NCBI GenBank assembly: GCA_035559995.1
Contig: DATMAM010000060.1
Coordinates: forward strand, 8,122-72,121
Length of the DNA stretch: 64,000 nt
Source: DATMAM01 sp035559995
GTDB lineage: Bacteria > Desulfobacterota > Binatia > UBA9968
Direction: 5' to 3'
The notes under the pieces were generated by a model. The model saw only the letters and a list, made by a program, of their open reading frames with translations. It was not told where the DNA came from and ran no database searches. Of the stretch, positions 17,782 through 26,813 are shown piece by piece. A program made the translations under genes and the position numbers. Every line of letters starts with the position of its first letter. The first letter of the stretch is position 1.

Positions 17782-18348
17782 ATGATTTTGCTGATCGACA
17801 ATTACGATTCGTTCACCTACAACCTCTACCACTACCTCGGCGAGCTGGGAGCTGAAGTCCGCGTCACGCTGAACGACGAGCTGACCCTGGAAGAGATTGA
17901 CCGCCTGGCGCCGCAAAAGATCGTGATCTCTCCGGGACCGTGCACGCCGAGGGAAGCCGGGATTTCGTGCGACGTCATCCGCCGCTTCGGCGCCAGGATC
18001 CCCATCCTGGGCGTTTGTCTCGGGCATCAGTGCATCGGCGCCGCCTTCGGCGGGGAGATTGTCCGCGCGCCGTCGATCATGCACGGCAAGCTCTCGGAAA
18101 TTCATCATGACTCGAAGACCATTTTTCGCGCGCTCAAAAACCCTTTCGCCGCGATGCGCTATCACTCGCTTGTCATCGATTCTTCCCGGCTGCCCGCGGA
18201 TCTCACGGTGAGCGCGCGCACTCCCGACGGTATCATCATGGGTGTCCGCCACCGCAGCTATCCGATCGAAGGCGTTCAGTTCCATCCCGAATCGATTTTG
18301 ACCGCCGAGGGCAAGGCGCTGCTCAAGAATTTTTTAGACTACTACTGA
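17782..18348 (+). CDS. trpG: Anthranilate synthase component II (glutamine amidotransferase)
   Basis: 188 residues, class I glutamine amidotransferase. The nucleophile motif is GVCLGHQ and the His-Glu pair is in VQFHPESILT; the oxyanion region ISPGPCTP is present. Supplies ammonia to TrpE and may also serve PabB for folate. The gene follows trpE by one base, so the two are coupled. No further trp genes follow; the next stretch is a decayed restriction gene. Confidence 0.94.
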   Translation: MILLIDNYDSFTYNLYHYLGELGAEVRVTLNDELTLEEIDRLAPQKIVISPGPCTPREAGISCDVIRRFGARIPILGVCLGHQCIGAAFGGEIVRAPSIMHGKLSEIHHDSKTIFRALKNPFAAMRYHSLVIDSSRLPADLTVSARTPDGIIMGVRHRSYPIEGVQFHPESILTAEGKALLKNFLDYY

Positions 18349-18365
18349 GCCTGTTGTCTCCTCAT

Positions 18366-18760
18366 TAAGGATCGAGGACGGCTTTCTCGCGCCTTATACC
18401 GAGTGGGACGTCGAAATCGCCGCTCGCCTGGTCTGCGAGCTGGATCCGGACGGCAGGCGACCCCGGGTCGTAAAGTCTACCGGCTACGCCGCCGAACGGG
18501 ATCCGCTCGATCTTCTGGCCTTTTTAGCGCGCCGCTCCGCGCCCGGCGCGAGCGCAGGGATGGGTCAACAAGGAGAAGAAGCTTTTCTTTGAGAAGTACG
18601 GGCCCGAAGCGCGAGCCATCTTAAACGATCCTTTGGGAAAATAGCGGAGCGCGGCACCGTGCAATTCGTGATTCCGGACGTTCTCAAAGCGCCGCCTATT
18701 TCCGAGCGGGAAACGTGATCGAGATCGCCCGCCTGTTTGGCTGGATGAGCTGCATCGCCG
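18366..18760 (+). pseudogene. hsdR: Remnant of a type I restriction subunit (HsdR C-terminus)
   Basis: No intact frame spans this stretch, but consecutive pieces in different frames match the C-terminal region of HsdR in order: DPLDLLAFLA, then SAPLRARRER, then KEKKLFFEKYGPEARAIL, then VQFVIPDVLKAPPISER, then GNVIEIARLFG. At least three frame changes separate them. The helicase and nuclease parts and any hsdM/hsdS are absent. It fills most of the gap between trpG and nth. Confidence 0.65.
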
Positions 18761-19028
18761 CTCTGCGAGGCATGAGCCGTTTCGGCCGTAAATCCTTGCA
18801 CAGACGGTGAGGTTTTGCCCGGAACCTCGGTTGAAACGGGCGTTCCGCCGTCACTTCCAGCGTCCCCTTTCTCGCGATCGTTCCCGGCTGGAACTCGCTC
18901 AGGCGTCGCGCTCGCGCTTCTTCTCTACGGATTGTTCCTTCACCTTCACAAAACGCCTTTCGGCGTCTCGCCATTTCCGGCTTGAGCCGCGCGCGACTCC
19001 TCCCGCAAATGCCCGGGACAAACAAGCG
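18761..19028. other. Intergenic, no recognisable content
   Basis: Between the hsdR remnant and nth. Open frames here lack plausible composition or start signals, and no structured RNA was recognised. Confidence 0.4.
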
Positions 19029-19700
19029 CTATTTCTTGGTCTTGGCGGGGTAAGGACAGAGATCCCGGACCGTGCACTCCGGGCAGCGCGGTTTCGCCCC
19101 CAGGCACACCCTCCTGCCGTGATACTGGAGGAGGTGGCAAAAGCGCGTGCGCTGTTTTTCCGGAACCAGAAGCAAAAGATCGGCTTCGATTTTGTCCGGG
19201 TCCGTCTGTTTGGTGAAGCCGAGCCGCTGAGAAAGACGCATCACGTGCGTATCGACGCCGATCGCCGGTTGCCCGAAGGCGTTCCCGAGCAGAATATTGG
19301 CCGTCTTGCGCCCCACGCCGGGCAGGGTCAGAAGGTCCTCAAGACGATCCGGCACCCGGCCGTCAAAACGCTCGGCGAGCGCGCGGCAGCAACTCTGTAT
19401 CGCGCGGGTCTTGTTGCGGTAAAAGTTCACGCGCCGCACGGCCTGCTCGAGCTCGGACGCCGGAGCGCTGGCATAGTCCGCGGCGGTGCGGTACTTCTTA
19501 AAAAGCTCCGCCGTGACTTCGTTGACGAGATCGTCGCGGGCCTGCGCCGCCAGGATGAGCGCGACGAGAAGCTCCAGCGGGTTGGAGAAGTTAAGATCGA
19601 GTTTCGCGTCCGGATACGTTTTCTCCAGCCGCTGGTAGATCGCGCGCAGCCTTTTCTTGAGAAGCGCTTGCCGGCTTGAGCCCGATTGGCTTTTGACCAT
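19029..19700 (-). CDS. nth: Endonuclease III, DNA glycosylase/AP lyase
   Basis: 223 residues, full length. Removes oxidised pyrimidines in base excision repair. The helix-hairpin-helix motif LPGVGRKTANILLG holds the catalytic Lys, followed by GVDTHVMRLSQRLG with the catalytic Asp. The C-terminal 4Fe-4S loop has the expected C-x6-C-x2-C-x5-C spacing (CLGAKPRCPECTVRDLC). The entry motif LILAAQARDD varies from the common LSAQATD. It is convergent with nothing and divergent from the Rho-N gene. Confidence 0.95.
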   Translation of the reverse strand: MVKSQSGSSRQALLKKRLRAIYQRLEKTYPDAKLDLNFSNPLELLVALILAAQARDDLVNEVTAELFKKYRTAADYASAPASELEQAVRRVNFYRNKTRAIQSCCRALAERFDGRVPDRLEDLLTLPGVGRKTANILLGNAFGQPAIGVDTHVMRLSQRLGFTKQTDPDKIEADLLLLVPEKQRTRFCHLLQYHGRRVCLGAKPRCPECTVRDLCPYPAKTKK

Positions 19701-19758
19701 TTTGTTGGCGCGCGGGGTATGCTAGCAATAAACAACCGCTTTGCCAAAGGAGGGTCAA

Positions 19759-20118
19759 GTGGATCTCAACGAACTCAGAAAGATGCCGCTGCCCAAGCTT
19801 CGAGATCTCGCCAAACAAACGACCGATCTCGAGGGCGTGCTCGGAAAGAAAAAAGAAGAGCTGATCGAGGCGATCGCCAAAGCCCAGGGCATTTCCTTCG
19901 TGCCGCTTGCAAAGGACGTGCAAACCATCAGCGCGATCAAACAGCAAATCCGAACGCTCAAGAAGCAACGCGACGAGACGCTGGCGACGACAAAAGATCG
20001 CGCCGAGCTCAGGAAAATCCGCCGCAAGATCAAGGTTCTGAAGCGGCAGACGAGAAAACTCGCCGCCGCGGCCAAGCGTCAAGCCGCCGCAAAACCGGCG
20101 GCCGCCCCCGCCGCTTAG
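19759..20118 (+). CDS. Stand-alone Rho N-terminal (SAP-like) domain protein
   Basis: 119 residues from the GTG at 19759, placed four bases after AAGGAGGG. Residues 1-40 (LNELRKMPLPKLRDLAKQ then KKKEELIEAIAKAQ) match the Rho termination factor N-terminal fold, which binds nucleic acid. The rest is a long, highly charged helix rich in Lys and Arg ending in an Ala-Lys-Pro tail, resembling histone-H1-like tails. The Rho ATPase is missing, so this is not rho itself. Likely a small nucleic-acid-binding protein. Confidence 0.75.
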   Translation: MDLNELRKMPLPKLRDLAKQTTDLEGVLGKKKEELIEAIAKAQGISFVPLAKDVQTISAIKQQIRTLKKQRDETLATTKDRAELRKIRRKIKVLKRQTRKLAAAAKRQAAAKPAAAPAA

Positions 20119-20166
20119 CCACCGCCGGCGGGCTCAAACTGCTCAAAACGCTTCGTCGGCGCCAAG

Positions 20167-20191
20167 CCGGCGGGCGCGCCCGCCGGGTTTT
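20167..20191 (+). terminator. Rho-independent terminator after the Rho-N gene
   Basis: A 20-base perfect palindrome (20167-20186, CCGGCGGGCG and its complement) followed by GTTTT, 48 bases past the stop. Confidence 0.65.
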
Positions 20192-20211
20192 AGACCGTGA
20201 AGCCGCCCCGT

Positions 20212-20520
20212 TCAGCCGCGCCTATCGAGCGCCGCGCTGAAGCGCAAGTCAGCCGAGATTAGAAGGTCCCATTTCTTTTCGTGGCCGGGACCGAGAGAGA
20301 AACGCGATGAGCTCGCCGCCGCTGTGGCGGCCCGCGCGGCCTCCCGGAGACACCGGCTTTTTTGCCTCAACGCGATAGCGCGCCTTATCACCTCGTCCGA
20401 ATGCTTGCGCGCGCTCACGGCGTCGTTGCATGTTTCGGCGGATAAATCTCTCAACTGCCGGCCCGTGAGCCAGAGTTCGCGTAACGAATCGCGATCGACC
20501 ATAAAGGACGTGCCGTTCAT
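20212..20520 (-). CDS. Hypothetical small helical protein
   Basis: 102 residues, ATG at 20520 with GGGAG upstream. The first 65 residues are compatible with amphipathic helices (DSLRELWLTGRQLRDLSAE, VIRRAIALRQKSRCLREA). No family recognised. The gap 20192-20790 otherwise holds nothing I can support; this could be a chance frame. Confidence 0.3.
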   Translation of the reverse strand: MNGTSFMVDRDSLRELWLTGRQLRDLSAETCNDAVSARKHSDEVIRRAIALRQKSRCLREAARAATAAASSSRFSLGPGHEKKWDLLISADLRFSAALDRRG

Positions 20521-20790
20521 CGGGCTCCCGGTCCTGCGGCCCCAGCGCTTGTCCCAAGATTTTTTCAGGACTCAAGCGTATCCCCTATTTTGGCGCGTAT
20601 CCAGACGGAGGCGCGAAAATAATTGCGCGCATCTTGACCGGCCGGCGCGAAAATCCGGAAGCGTCCGGACGGTAGACCGCTTGCCGCCACGGCCTCATCT
20701 GCCGTAATTTCCAGGCCGCGGGCGTCGAACGACAAAACCGTGTTGCGGAATGAAGAGCTTTAGGTATGGTGAGACAGTTCGGGAGCTGGC

Positions 20791-20820
20791 CGAAAAAACA
20801 AGGGGCCCAACGGGCCCCTT
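20791..20820 (-). terminator. Terminator downstream of initiator tRNA
   Basis: On the minus strand, AAGGGGCCC and GGGCCCCTT form a 9-bp stem with a GTT loop, followed by GTTTTTT. It begins 5 bases after the tRNA 3' end. Confidence 0.85.
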
Positions 20821-20825
20821 GAGAT

Positions 20826-20902
20826 TGGTTGCGGGGCCGGGATTTGAACCCGGGACCTCAAGGTTATGAGCCTTGCGAGCTACCGGACTGCTCCACCCCG
20901 CG
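20826..20902 (-). tRNA. Initiator tRNA-fMet (anticodon CAT)
   Basis: 77 bases with encoded CCA. The sequence begins CGCGGGGTGGAGCAG, has anticodon CAT in the loop CTCATAA, a T arm GGTTCAAATCC, and ends CCCCGCA-ACCA. The first base pair is a C1:A72 mismatch, the hallmark of bacterial initiator tRNA. The anticodon stem is CAAGG/CCTTG rather than carrying the usual three consecutive G:C pairs. Confidence 0.93.
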
Positions 20903-20959
20903 GCAAAAACGGTCTTATTTTTCTAGCCGCTAGGTGCGGCGAAGTCAAGGTGACAAAAA

Positions 20960-21391
20960 GTGAAAGGCGAGCTTAAAACCCCGCTTCTCACGGTCGACAT
21001 CATCATCGAGGTCGCGGATCGGGGCATCGTGCTGATCGAGCGCAAAAATCCGCCGCACGGTTGGGCGATCCCGGGAGGATTTGTCGATTACGGCGAGAGC
21101 CTCGAGGCGGCGGCGGTGCGCGAAGCGAAGGAGGAGACCGGTTTAGACGTTAAGCTGCTCGAACAGTTCCACACTTATTCCGCGCCCGGACGCGACCCGC
21201 GCTTTCACACCGCCTCGACGGTGTTTGTTGCGGCCGCGGACGGTATCCCCCGGGCGGGCGACGACGCCAGGCGCGCGCGCGTCTTTACCGAGGCGACGCT
21301 GCCTGCGCCGATCGTTTTCGATCACGCCCGGATACTGAAGGACTACTTTCGTTACAAGAAGACGGGAAAGCGCCCGGAGATCGAAAAGTAG
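20960..21391 (+). CDS. Nudix hydrolase
   Basis: 143 residues from a GTG start. The Nudix box begins at GGFVDYGESLE and ends REAKEETGL, with all conserved Gly, Arg and Glu residues. Hydrolyses nucleoside-diphosphate-linked substrates; the PGGFVDYGES form is common in ADP-ribose pyrophosphatase-like and general nudix enzymes. Stands alone between the tRNA and convergent aspC. Confidence 0.88.
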   Translation: MKGELKTPLLTVDIIIEVADRGIVLIERKNPPHGWAIPGGFVDYGESLEAAAVREAKEETGLDVKLLEQFHTYSAPGRDPRFHTASTVFVAAADGIPRAGDDARRARVFTEATLPAPIVFDHARILKDYFRYKKTGKRPEIEK

Positions 21392-21444
21392 CGTAACGAT
21401 CGATTGCCGGAGAAATCAGCAGGCCCGGCGATCGGCGTGAAGGC

Positions 21445-22638
21445 CTAAACGAGCTGCTTGATCGCCGCCTCGATCCTGTCGCAGCCCTTTTCGATATCGG
21501 CGAGCGCAGTCGAATAGGTCAGCCGCACATTTTCTTTGCTGCCGAAATCTTCCCCGGGAACGAGCGCGACCTGCGCTTTTTCCAGGAAAAATTCCGCGAG
21601 CGCGCACGGCGAGTCGATCGTGACCTCGCCGGCCTTTTTTCCCAGAAGCCCGCGGACGTTGGGAAACACGTAAAACGCCCCCTGAGGCTTGAGGCACTGG
21701 ACGCCGTCCATCGCGTTGAGCCGCTCGACCAGAAGATCCCGGCGCTTTTGGAACTCCCGGGCCATCGCCTCGACGCAATCCTGAGGGCCGGTGATCGCCT
21801 CGAGCGCGGCCGCCTGCGCGAACGAGGTCGGATTCGACGTGCTCTGGCTTTGAATCGTGCCCGCGGCGGAAATAATCGCGCGGGGACCCAGGGCATAGCC
21901 GATCCGCCAGCCGGTCATGGAATAAGTCTTCGACACGGCGTTTAAAATGACGGTCCGCTCGCGCAGCTTGGGCGCGAGCGCGAGCATCGTGTGAAACTGA
22001 AAGCCGTCGTAGACGATCTTTTCGTAGATATCGTCCGAGATAAGCAAGCAGTCGTGTCTTTCCAGCACGCGCGCAAGCCCTTCGAGCGCCGCGCGATCGT
22101 ACGCCGCGCCAGTCGGGTTGCACGGGCTGTTCAAAATGAACGCGCGCGTCTTGGCGCTCACGTTTTTCTCGAGCTGCTCCGGCGTCAGGCGAAAGCCGTT
22201 CTCCTCGGTCGTCGGCACGATCCTGGGCACCCCGCCGCACAGGAGCACCATGTCGGAATAGCTGACCCAGTACGGCGCGGGAATGACGACCTCGTCGCCC
22301 GGATCGATGACCGCCTGGAGCACGTTGTAGAGCGCGTGCTTGCCGCCGCAGCTCACGATGACCTCGTCCGGCGTGAACTCCAGCCCGTATTCACGGCGGT
22401 ACTTTTCCGCGATCGCCGCCCGCAAGGGCTCGACCCCGCGCACGTCGGTGTATTTGGTCATGCCTTTTTCCAGCGCGCGCACCGCCGCCTCTTTGATGTG
22501 CTCCGGCGTATCAAAGTCGGGCTCTCCGGCAGCAAAGCTCACGAGGTCAACGCCGCGCGCGCGCATCGCCTGCGCCTTGGCCGTCACCGCCAGCGTCACC
22601 GAAGGCTTGATGGCTTTGCTGCGCTCGCTCAGCTTCAC
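21445..22638 (-). CDS. aspC: Class I PLP aminotransferase, aspartate aminotransferase type
   Basis: 397 residues. Landmarks: FAAGEPDFDTPEHI near the N-terminus, NSPCNPTGA (Asn binding PLP), SDDIYEKIVYDG (Asp and Tyr of the cofactor pocket), SKTYSMTGWRIGY with the Schiff-base Lys, and the C-terminal R in VRLTYSTA. This is the prokaryotic aspartate/prephenate aminotransferase (type Ib) pattern. It overlaps coaD by 4 bases, so it is coupled in a rsmD-coaD-aspC operon. Confidence 0.92.
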   Translation of the reverse strand: MKLSERSKAIKPSVTLAVTAKAQAMRARGVDLVSFAAGEPDFDTPEHIKEAAVRALEKGMTKYTDVRGVEPLRAAIAEKYRREYGLEFTPDEVIVSCGGKHALYNVLQAVIDPGDEVVIPAPYWVSYSDMVLLCGGVPRIVPTTEENGFRLTPEQLEKNVSAKTRAFILNSPCNPTGAAYDRAALEGLARVLERHDCLLISDDIYEKIVYDGFQFHTMLALAPKLRERTVILNAVSKTYSMTGWRIGYALGPRAIISAAGTIQSQSTSNPTSFAQAAALEAITGPQDCVEAMAREFQKRRDLLVERLNAMDGVQCLKPQGAFYVFPNVRGLLGKKAGEVTIDSPCALAEFFLEKAQVALVPGEDFGSKENVRLTYSTALADIEKGCDRIEAAIKQLV

Positions 22639-23144
22639 GGCTTCCTCGGCTGGTCTTGAAACTTCTCTTTGAGTTTCTTGAGCACGTTTTCCGGAACGAC
22701 GTGCGACACGTCGCCGCCCAAACTCATCACCTCTTTGACCAATCGCGAGCTGATGTAAAAAAAGGACTGGCCGGTCATCATGAACAAGGTTTCAAGGTCG
22801 GGCTTGAGGTGCCGGTTCATCATCGCCATCTGAAACTCGTACTCAAAATCCGAGACCGCGCGGAGACCGCGGATGATGACGGTCGCGCCGGCGCGTTTGG
22901 CGTAATCGACGAGGAGGCCTTCGAAGCTGTCTACTTTCACGCGGCCCTTTGAATCGCGGAAAACCTCGCGCGCCATCTGCAAGCGCTCCTCCACCGTAAA
23001 AAGCGCGTCGCGCTTGTCCGGATTGACCGAGATCGCGACAATGATCCGATCGAACACCTGCAACGTCCGCTGCACCAGATCCACGTGACCGTTGGTGATC
23101 GGATCAAAAGAGCCGGGATAGAGCGCTACCTTCTCCGACGCCAT
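22635..23144 (-). CDS. coaD: Phosphopantetheine adenylyltransferase
   Basis: 169 residues. Penultimate step of coenzyme A synthesis: 4'-phosphopantetheine plus ATP to dephospho-CoA. The nucleotidyltransferase motif YPGSFDPITNGH is at residues 8-19; IIRGLRAVSDFEYEFQMAMMN and the C-terminal YISSRLVKEV segment are typical. It is 8 bases after rsmD and overlaps aspC. Confidence 0.96.
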   Translation of the reverse strand: MASEKVALYPGSFDPITNGHVDLVQRTLQVFDRIIVAISVNPDKRDALFTVEERLQMAREVFRDSKGRVKVDSFEGLLVDYAKRAGATVIIRGLRAVSDFEYEFQMAMMNRHLKPDLETLFMMTGQSFFYISSRLVKEVMSLGGDVSHVVPENVLKKLKEKFQDQPRKP

Positions 23145-23152
23145 CGCTTGCC

Positions 23153-23710
23153 CTACGAGGGTTTGTTGCCAAAGAACGAGAGCACGGTTGTTCCATACCG
23201 CCGCTCGTCGTAAAGCTCAAGTTTGCCGTAACGGGGATCGATTGTCTCTCGGACGCTGCGCTCCACAACCACCGTTCCGTGCGGTTCGAGAAGATCGGCT
23301 TCGCCCAGGGCGCGCATCGCGCTACCCACGATACCCTTTTCGTACGGCGGGTCAAGAAAAATCAGGTCGAATTTTCGTCCCTGGCGCGCCAGCGCCCGCA
23401 CGGACGGCACGACCGCCGTCGTCCACACGCTCGCTTTCTCTTCGAAGCCCAAGCGCCGCAAGTTTTCGCGCATCACGCGCGCCGCATTGCGGGAAGCGTC
23501 GACCAGCACGGCCTCTGCCGCGCCGCGGCTGAGCGCCTCGAGAGACAAGTTTCCGCTGCCGGCAAAAAGATCGAGCACCCTTCGGCCCGAGAGATCATGG
23601 GGGAGAATATCAAAGAGCGCCTCCTTCACCCGCGCCGCCGTGGGTCTGAGCGCGCGGCCCCTGAAAGTCTTGACACGCCGCCCTCTGGCCTTCCCGCCGA
23701 TGATGCGCAT
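23153..23710 (-). CDS. rsmD: 16S rRNA (guanine966-N2)-methyltransferase
   Basis: 185 residues. Starts MRIIGGKARGR, with LRPTAARVKEALFDIL, the SAM-binding DLFAGSGNLSLEALSRGA motif and the catalytic LDPPYEKG. Methylates G966 of 16S rRNA. Its position next to coaD is a widely conserved pairing. Confidence 0.95.
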   Translation of the reverse strand: MRIIGGKARGRRVKTFRGRALRPTAARVKEALFDILPHDLSGRRVLDLFAGSGNLSLEALSRGAAEAVLVDASRNAARVMRENLRRLGFEEKASVWTTAVVPSVRALARQGRKFDLIFLDPPYEKGIVGSAMRALGEADLLEPHGTVVVERSVRETIDPRYGKLELYDERRYGTTVLSFFGNKPS

Positions 23711-23770
23711 CCGAATAGAAAGCCGCGGCGCCGCGGCCGCGCGAGCGCTCCTTTGCGCCGCCGATCGCGG

Positions 23771-24808
23771 CTAAGACGCGATCTGCAAGACGATCTTGCC
23801 GAACTGCTTCCGTTCCTCCAGGCGGCGATGCGCCGCCGCGGCCTCGGCGAGAGGGAAGATCTGGTCGAGGATCGGCCGCACGCGCGCGCTGTTCATGAAA
23901 GCGAGGAGCTGGCGAAAGTCCTCGCGGCTCCCGAGAGTGGAGCCGAATATCTTGAGCTGGTTCCAAAACACGCGCCGCAGGTCTGTCGGAGGATTGGCGC
24001 CGGCGGTCGCGCCGCAAGTGACGAGCCGCCCGCCTTTGGCCAGGGAAGCCAGGCTCTTCGGCCAGCTTTCTCCGCCGACGCTGTCCACCACCATGTCGAC
24101 GCCGCGCTTTTTGGTGAGCGCGCGTACCTCTTGCGCGAAGTCCTTCTTCGTGTGGTTGATCCCGTGATCGGCGCCCCAGTTCCTCGCCAGCTCGAGCTTG
24201 GCGTCGCTGCTCGACGTAACGATCACATGGGCTCCCATGTGCTTGGCGATCTGCAGCGCGGCGGTCGCGACGCCGCCGCCGATCCCGAGGATCAGGACAT
24301 GCTCGCCCGCTTTAAGCTGCCCGTTGGTGACGACCATGCGCCACACCGTAAGAAACACGAGCGGAAACGCGGCCGCCTCCTCGAAGGACAACCCCGCGGG
24401 TATGGGAAAGCAGTTCTTTGCCGGGACACTCACGTACTCGGCGTAGGTCCCTTCGATTCTTTCGCCGAGCACGCGCGCGCGCACGCACATAAATTCGCGG
24501 TCGCTCAAGCAAAATTCACAGCTGCCGCAGCCGGTCGGCGGGTAGAGGCAGACCTCGTCGCCGGGCTTGACGTTTTTGACCTCCGCGCCCACTTCAGCGA
24601 CAACGCCGGCCCCGTCGGCTCCCAAAATGTGAGGGAGCTTCACATCCATTCCGGTAAGGCCCCGGCGGTTCCACAGGTCGATGTGGTTTAGCGCCGCCGT
24701 CTTGAGCCGCACAATCACGTCCTGAGACGAAATTAGACGCGGCTCATCGACGTCCTCGTACCGCAGCTCGTCGGCTTCTCCGAAGGCGTGAATGCGAACC
24801 GCTTTCAC
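23771..24808 (-). CDS. Zinc-binding MDR family dehydrogenase, quinone-oxidoreductase-like
   Basis: 345 residues, medium-chain dehydrogenase/reductase. The N-terminal GroES-like domain has HILGADGAGVVAEVG; the structural-zinc lobe is present (CGSCEFCLSDREFMC). The catalytic-zinc Cys is replaced: the site reads ALNHIDLWNRRG, as in quinone oxidoreductase-like members. The Rossmann motif is LGIGGGVATAAL. NAD(P)H-dependent reduction of quinones or enones is likely; substrate unknown. Confidence 0.87.
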   Translation of the reverse strand: MKAVRIHAFGEADELRYEDVDEPRLISSQDVIVRLKTAALNHIDLWNRRGLTGMDVKLPHILGADGAGVVAEVGAEVKNVKPGDEVCLYPPTGCGSCEFCLSDREFMCVRARVLGERIEGTYAEYVSVPAKNCFPIPAGLSFEEAAAFPLVFLTVWRMVVTNGQLKAGEHVLILGIGGGVATAALQIAKHMGAHVIVTSSSDAKLELARNWGADHGINHTKKDFAQEVRALTKKRGVDMVVDSVGGESWPKSLASLAKGGRLVTCGATAGANPPTDLRRVFWNQLKIFGSTLGSREDFRQLLAFMNSARVRPILDQIFPLAEAAAAHRRLEERKQFGKIVLQIAS

Positions 24809-24893
24809 CGTCGTTTCACCCGCAAGAGGCGATCTTTTCGGCTGTCCGGTCGAGCGCGGCGCCCGCGCGATGCGCCGCCGCGAAAAAGGAGCT

Positions 24894-25262
24894 TCAGGCG
24901 GAAAAGGAACTGCCGCAACCGCAGGCTCCGGTCGCGTTGGGATTGTGGAACTTAAAGCCCGCTCCCTGCAAACCGCTGACGTAGTCGATCACGGTGCCTT
25001 TTAGCAGGCGCGCGCTCTGCTCGTTGATATAGATTTTGACCCCGTCCACGACGCTAACCACATCGCCGGGCTTTTCCTCGTGCTCGAAATCCATCACATA
25101 GGAAAACCCCGAGCAGCCGTGGGGCGTCACCCCGATGCGTAAACCGTAACCGTCCAGTTGCTCGCGCTCGAGGAGCATCTTGACCTGGTTCGCCGCCTTC
25201 TCGGTCAGGCTGACGAGCGGAGCCTGCGCCGCGGCTGACAGAAATTCTTGAGATCGGGCCAT
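24894..25262 (-). CDS. erpA: A-type iron-sulfur cluster carrier (ErpA/IscA)
   Basis: 122 residues, HesB family. Three conserved cysteines are in HGCSGFSY and GACGCGSSF. Delivers Fe-S clusters to apoproteins; the window encodes several Fe-S proteins. The GFKFHNPNATGACGCGSSF end is typical of ErpA. No isc or suf genes are adjacent. Confidence 0.92.
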   Translation of the reverse strand: MARSQEFLSAAAQAPLVSLTEKAANQVKMLLEREQLDGYGLRIGVTPHGCSGFSYVMDFEHEEKPGDVVSVVDGVKIYINEQSARLLKGTVIDYVSGLQGAGFKFHNPNATGACGCGSSFSA

Positions 25263-25334
25263 AGAACAATGCTTAGAACTTGGCTATCCCCAAGTCAAGC
25301 GAAGCTGGCGCGCAAAAGCTTGCACTCGCCTCTC

Positions 25335-26210
25335 CTACAGGGCTTTGGCCGCAGCCGCATCGGGCGCGACCTTTTTACGATAATAGAGTTGCGCCTGTTC
25401 GTATCCGGCGCGAAATAGATCCTCCTTCTCCGCGCGCGTTAGCCTGAACTGGAGCGCGTGGATTTTGCCGGTCTGGATCAGGATCGTGTCCTGCCAGAGC
25501 CACCCCGGGACGCGCTGGTTCTCCATGGCGCTGCCCATCGTTCCGAGGAGAATGCGGAAAAACTCCCACGGCCAGAGATAGCGCCTGCTCACGGGCCTGA
25601 GCGTTGCATCGGTCACCATCCGGAGCGTCACCGTGCGGTTCACTTTCCGCCGCGCCTCCATCGTCTCAATCAGCTTGGGAATCCACGGGATCAGGTTTCC
25701 GTCGACCAAAATCTTGTCGTTCCAGCGATGCGCGGACCACACTCCCGGAAAAGACATGGAATAGCGCACGGCCCGGCTCACGGGGAGTTCGGGCGTCGTG
25801 TCGCGCGAAAAGAACACGGGCTCCTGCCCCACCAGATCGATCGCGGTCACGTAAAGCTCGCGTCCCAGCTCCTTGAACCTGATTCCCTTGAGATTGCGCT
25901 CCATCCATTTTTCAAAGCGCCTGCCCGAATAGACGCCGTTGTGGAACAAAACCGAAAACAGGCTAAGATCTTTGAACTGCGTGAAGTCGGTATCCATCAC
26001 CAAGCGGTGCATCTGCTCGACCGTCCAGCCCGCCGCGAGATAAGCGCCGATGATGCTTCCCGCCGACGCGCCGGCGACGCTGACGATCTCCACGCCCATT
26101 TCCTGAAAAGCCGTCAGCGCGCCCACGTACGCGGAAAGCCGGGTTCCTCCTCCCGCCATGATCAGGTTGATTCTCTCCTTTTTCTCGCCGGGAACCACGG
26201 CAACGCGCAC
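25335..26210 (-). CDS. Patatin-like phospholipase
   Basis: 291 residues from the GTG at 26210, chosen because patatins begin a few residues before the first strand and oxyanion loop (here INLIMAGGGTRLSAY); the frame is open further upstream but that extension looks non-coding. The nucleophile elbow is GASAGS (GxSxG), and the dyad Asp is in VDGN, a variant of the usual DGG/DGA. No signal peptide. Hydrolysis of lipid acyl esters is expected. Confidence 0.83.
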   Translation of the reverse strand: MRVAVVPGEKKERINLIMAGGGTRLSAYVGALTAFQEMGVEIVSVAGASAGSIIGAYLAAGWTVEQMHRLVMDTDFTQFKDLSLFSVLFHNGVYSGRRFEKWMERNLKGIRFKELGRELYVTAIDLVGQEPVFFSRDTTPELPVSRAVRYSMSFPGVWSAHRWNDKILVDGNLIPWIPKLIETMEARRKVNRTVTLRMVTDATLRPVSRRYLWPWEFFRILLGTMGSAMENQRVPGWLWQDTILIQTGKIHALQFRLTRAEKEDLFRAGYEQAQLYYRKKVAPDAAAAKAL

Positions 26211-26431
26211 CAGCCGTGAGCATAATGCACCGGTGGGAAATTCGCAATTTCGCTCCCTTGTCGAGGCCTGCCGCGCGGGGAAAGGGCAGTGCTTGGCTGC
26301 GCCCACCTCCGGCGAGTCGACGCGCCGGGTCGCGCCCCGCGGCCGGCCGATGCGAAGAACAAAATTTTCGAGTTCCAAATCCGAAAAAGGAAGCGTGAAG
26401 CTGGTTGTAGCTTGGCCCGCACGGGACGAAA

Positions 26432-26518
26432 CTACTTGGGCGCGATAGCCTCGGCGGCGCGCTGGATCAAAAGATCAAAATCCGAATAGACGATTCTGCG
26501 CATCGGCGCCACTAGCTC
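26432..26518 (-). pseudogene. Possible C-terminal remnant of an unknown protein
   Basis: A 28-codon frame ending FDLLIQRAAEAIAPK then TAG has protein-like composition but no start or upstream coding sequence. The rest of the spacer 26211-26813 holds nothing I recognise. Confidence 0.25.
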
Positions 26519-26813
26519 GCGCTACTGACAGCAAATAAACACGACCGCGTACCGTTTTGACGTCGGTCCCACCTAGAGCCAACCGTCGCCCGACAAGAGG
26601 TTTTTTCCTCCCGCAACGACAGGGAGAAGGAGAAAGCCGGCGCGCGCACGCGCTCCTGTGCGCCGCGCGCGCACCGGAAAGCGAGCTCAGAGGATCGTTC
26701 GCCTCTTTTGCGCCGGCGAAGCTCAACCCCGGGTATGGCCAAGGGCTTAGCACGAGAGCGAAGCGATCAACGGTTTCGCCGCGCGCGCCAGAGTCGACGG
26801 CGCCGGCCGGCTC

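Noticed and set aside
26475..26753. Small minus-strand gene in the patatin-DUF4168 gap
   Set aside because: Arg/Ser-rich translation with no start signal or family; typical of non-coding GC-rich DNA.
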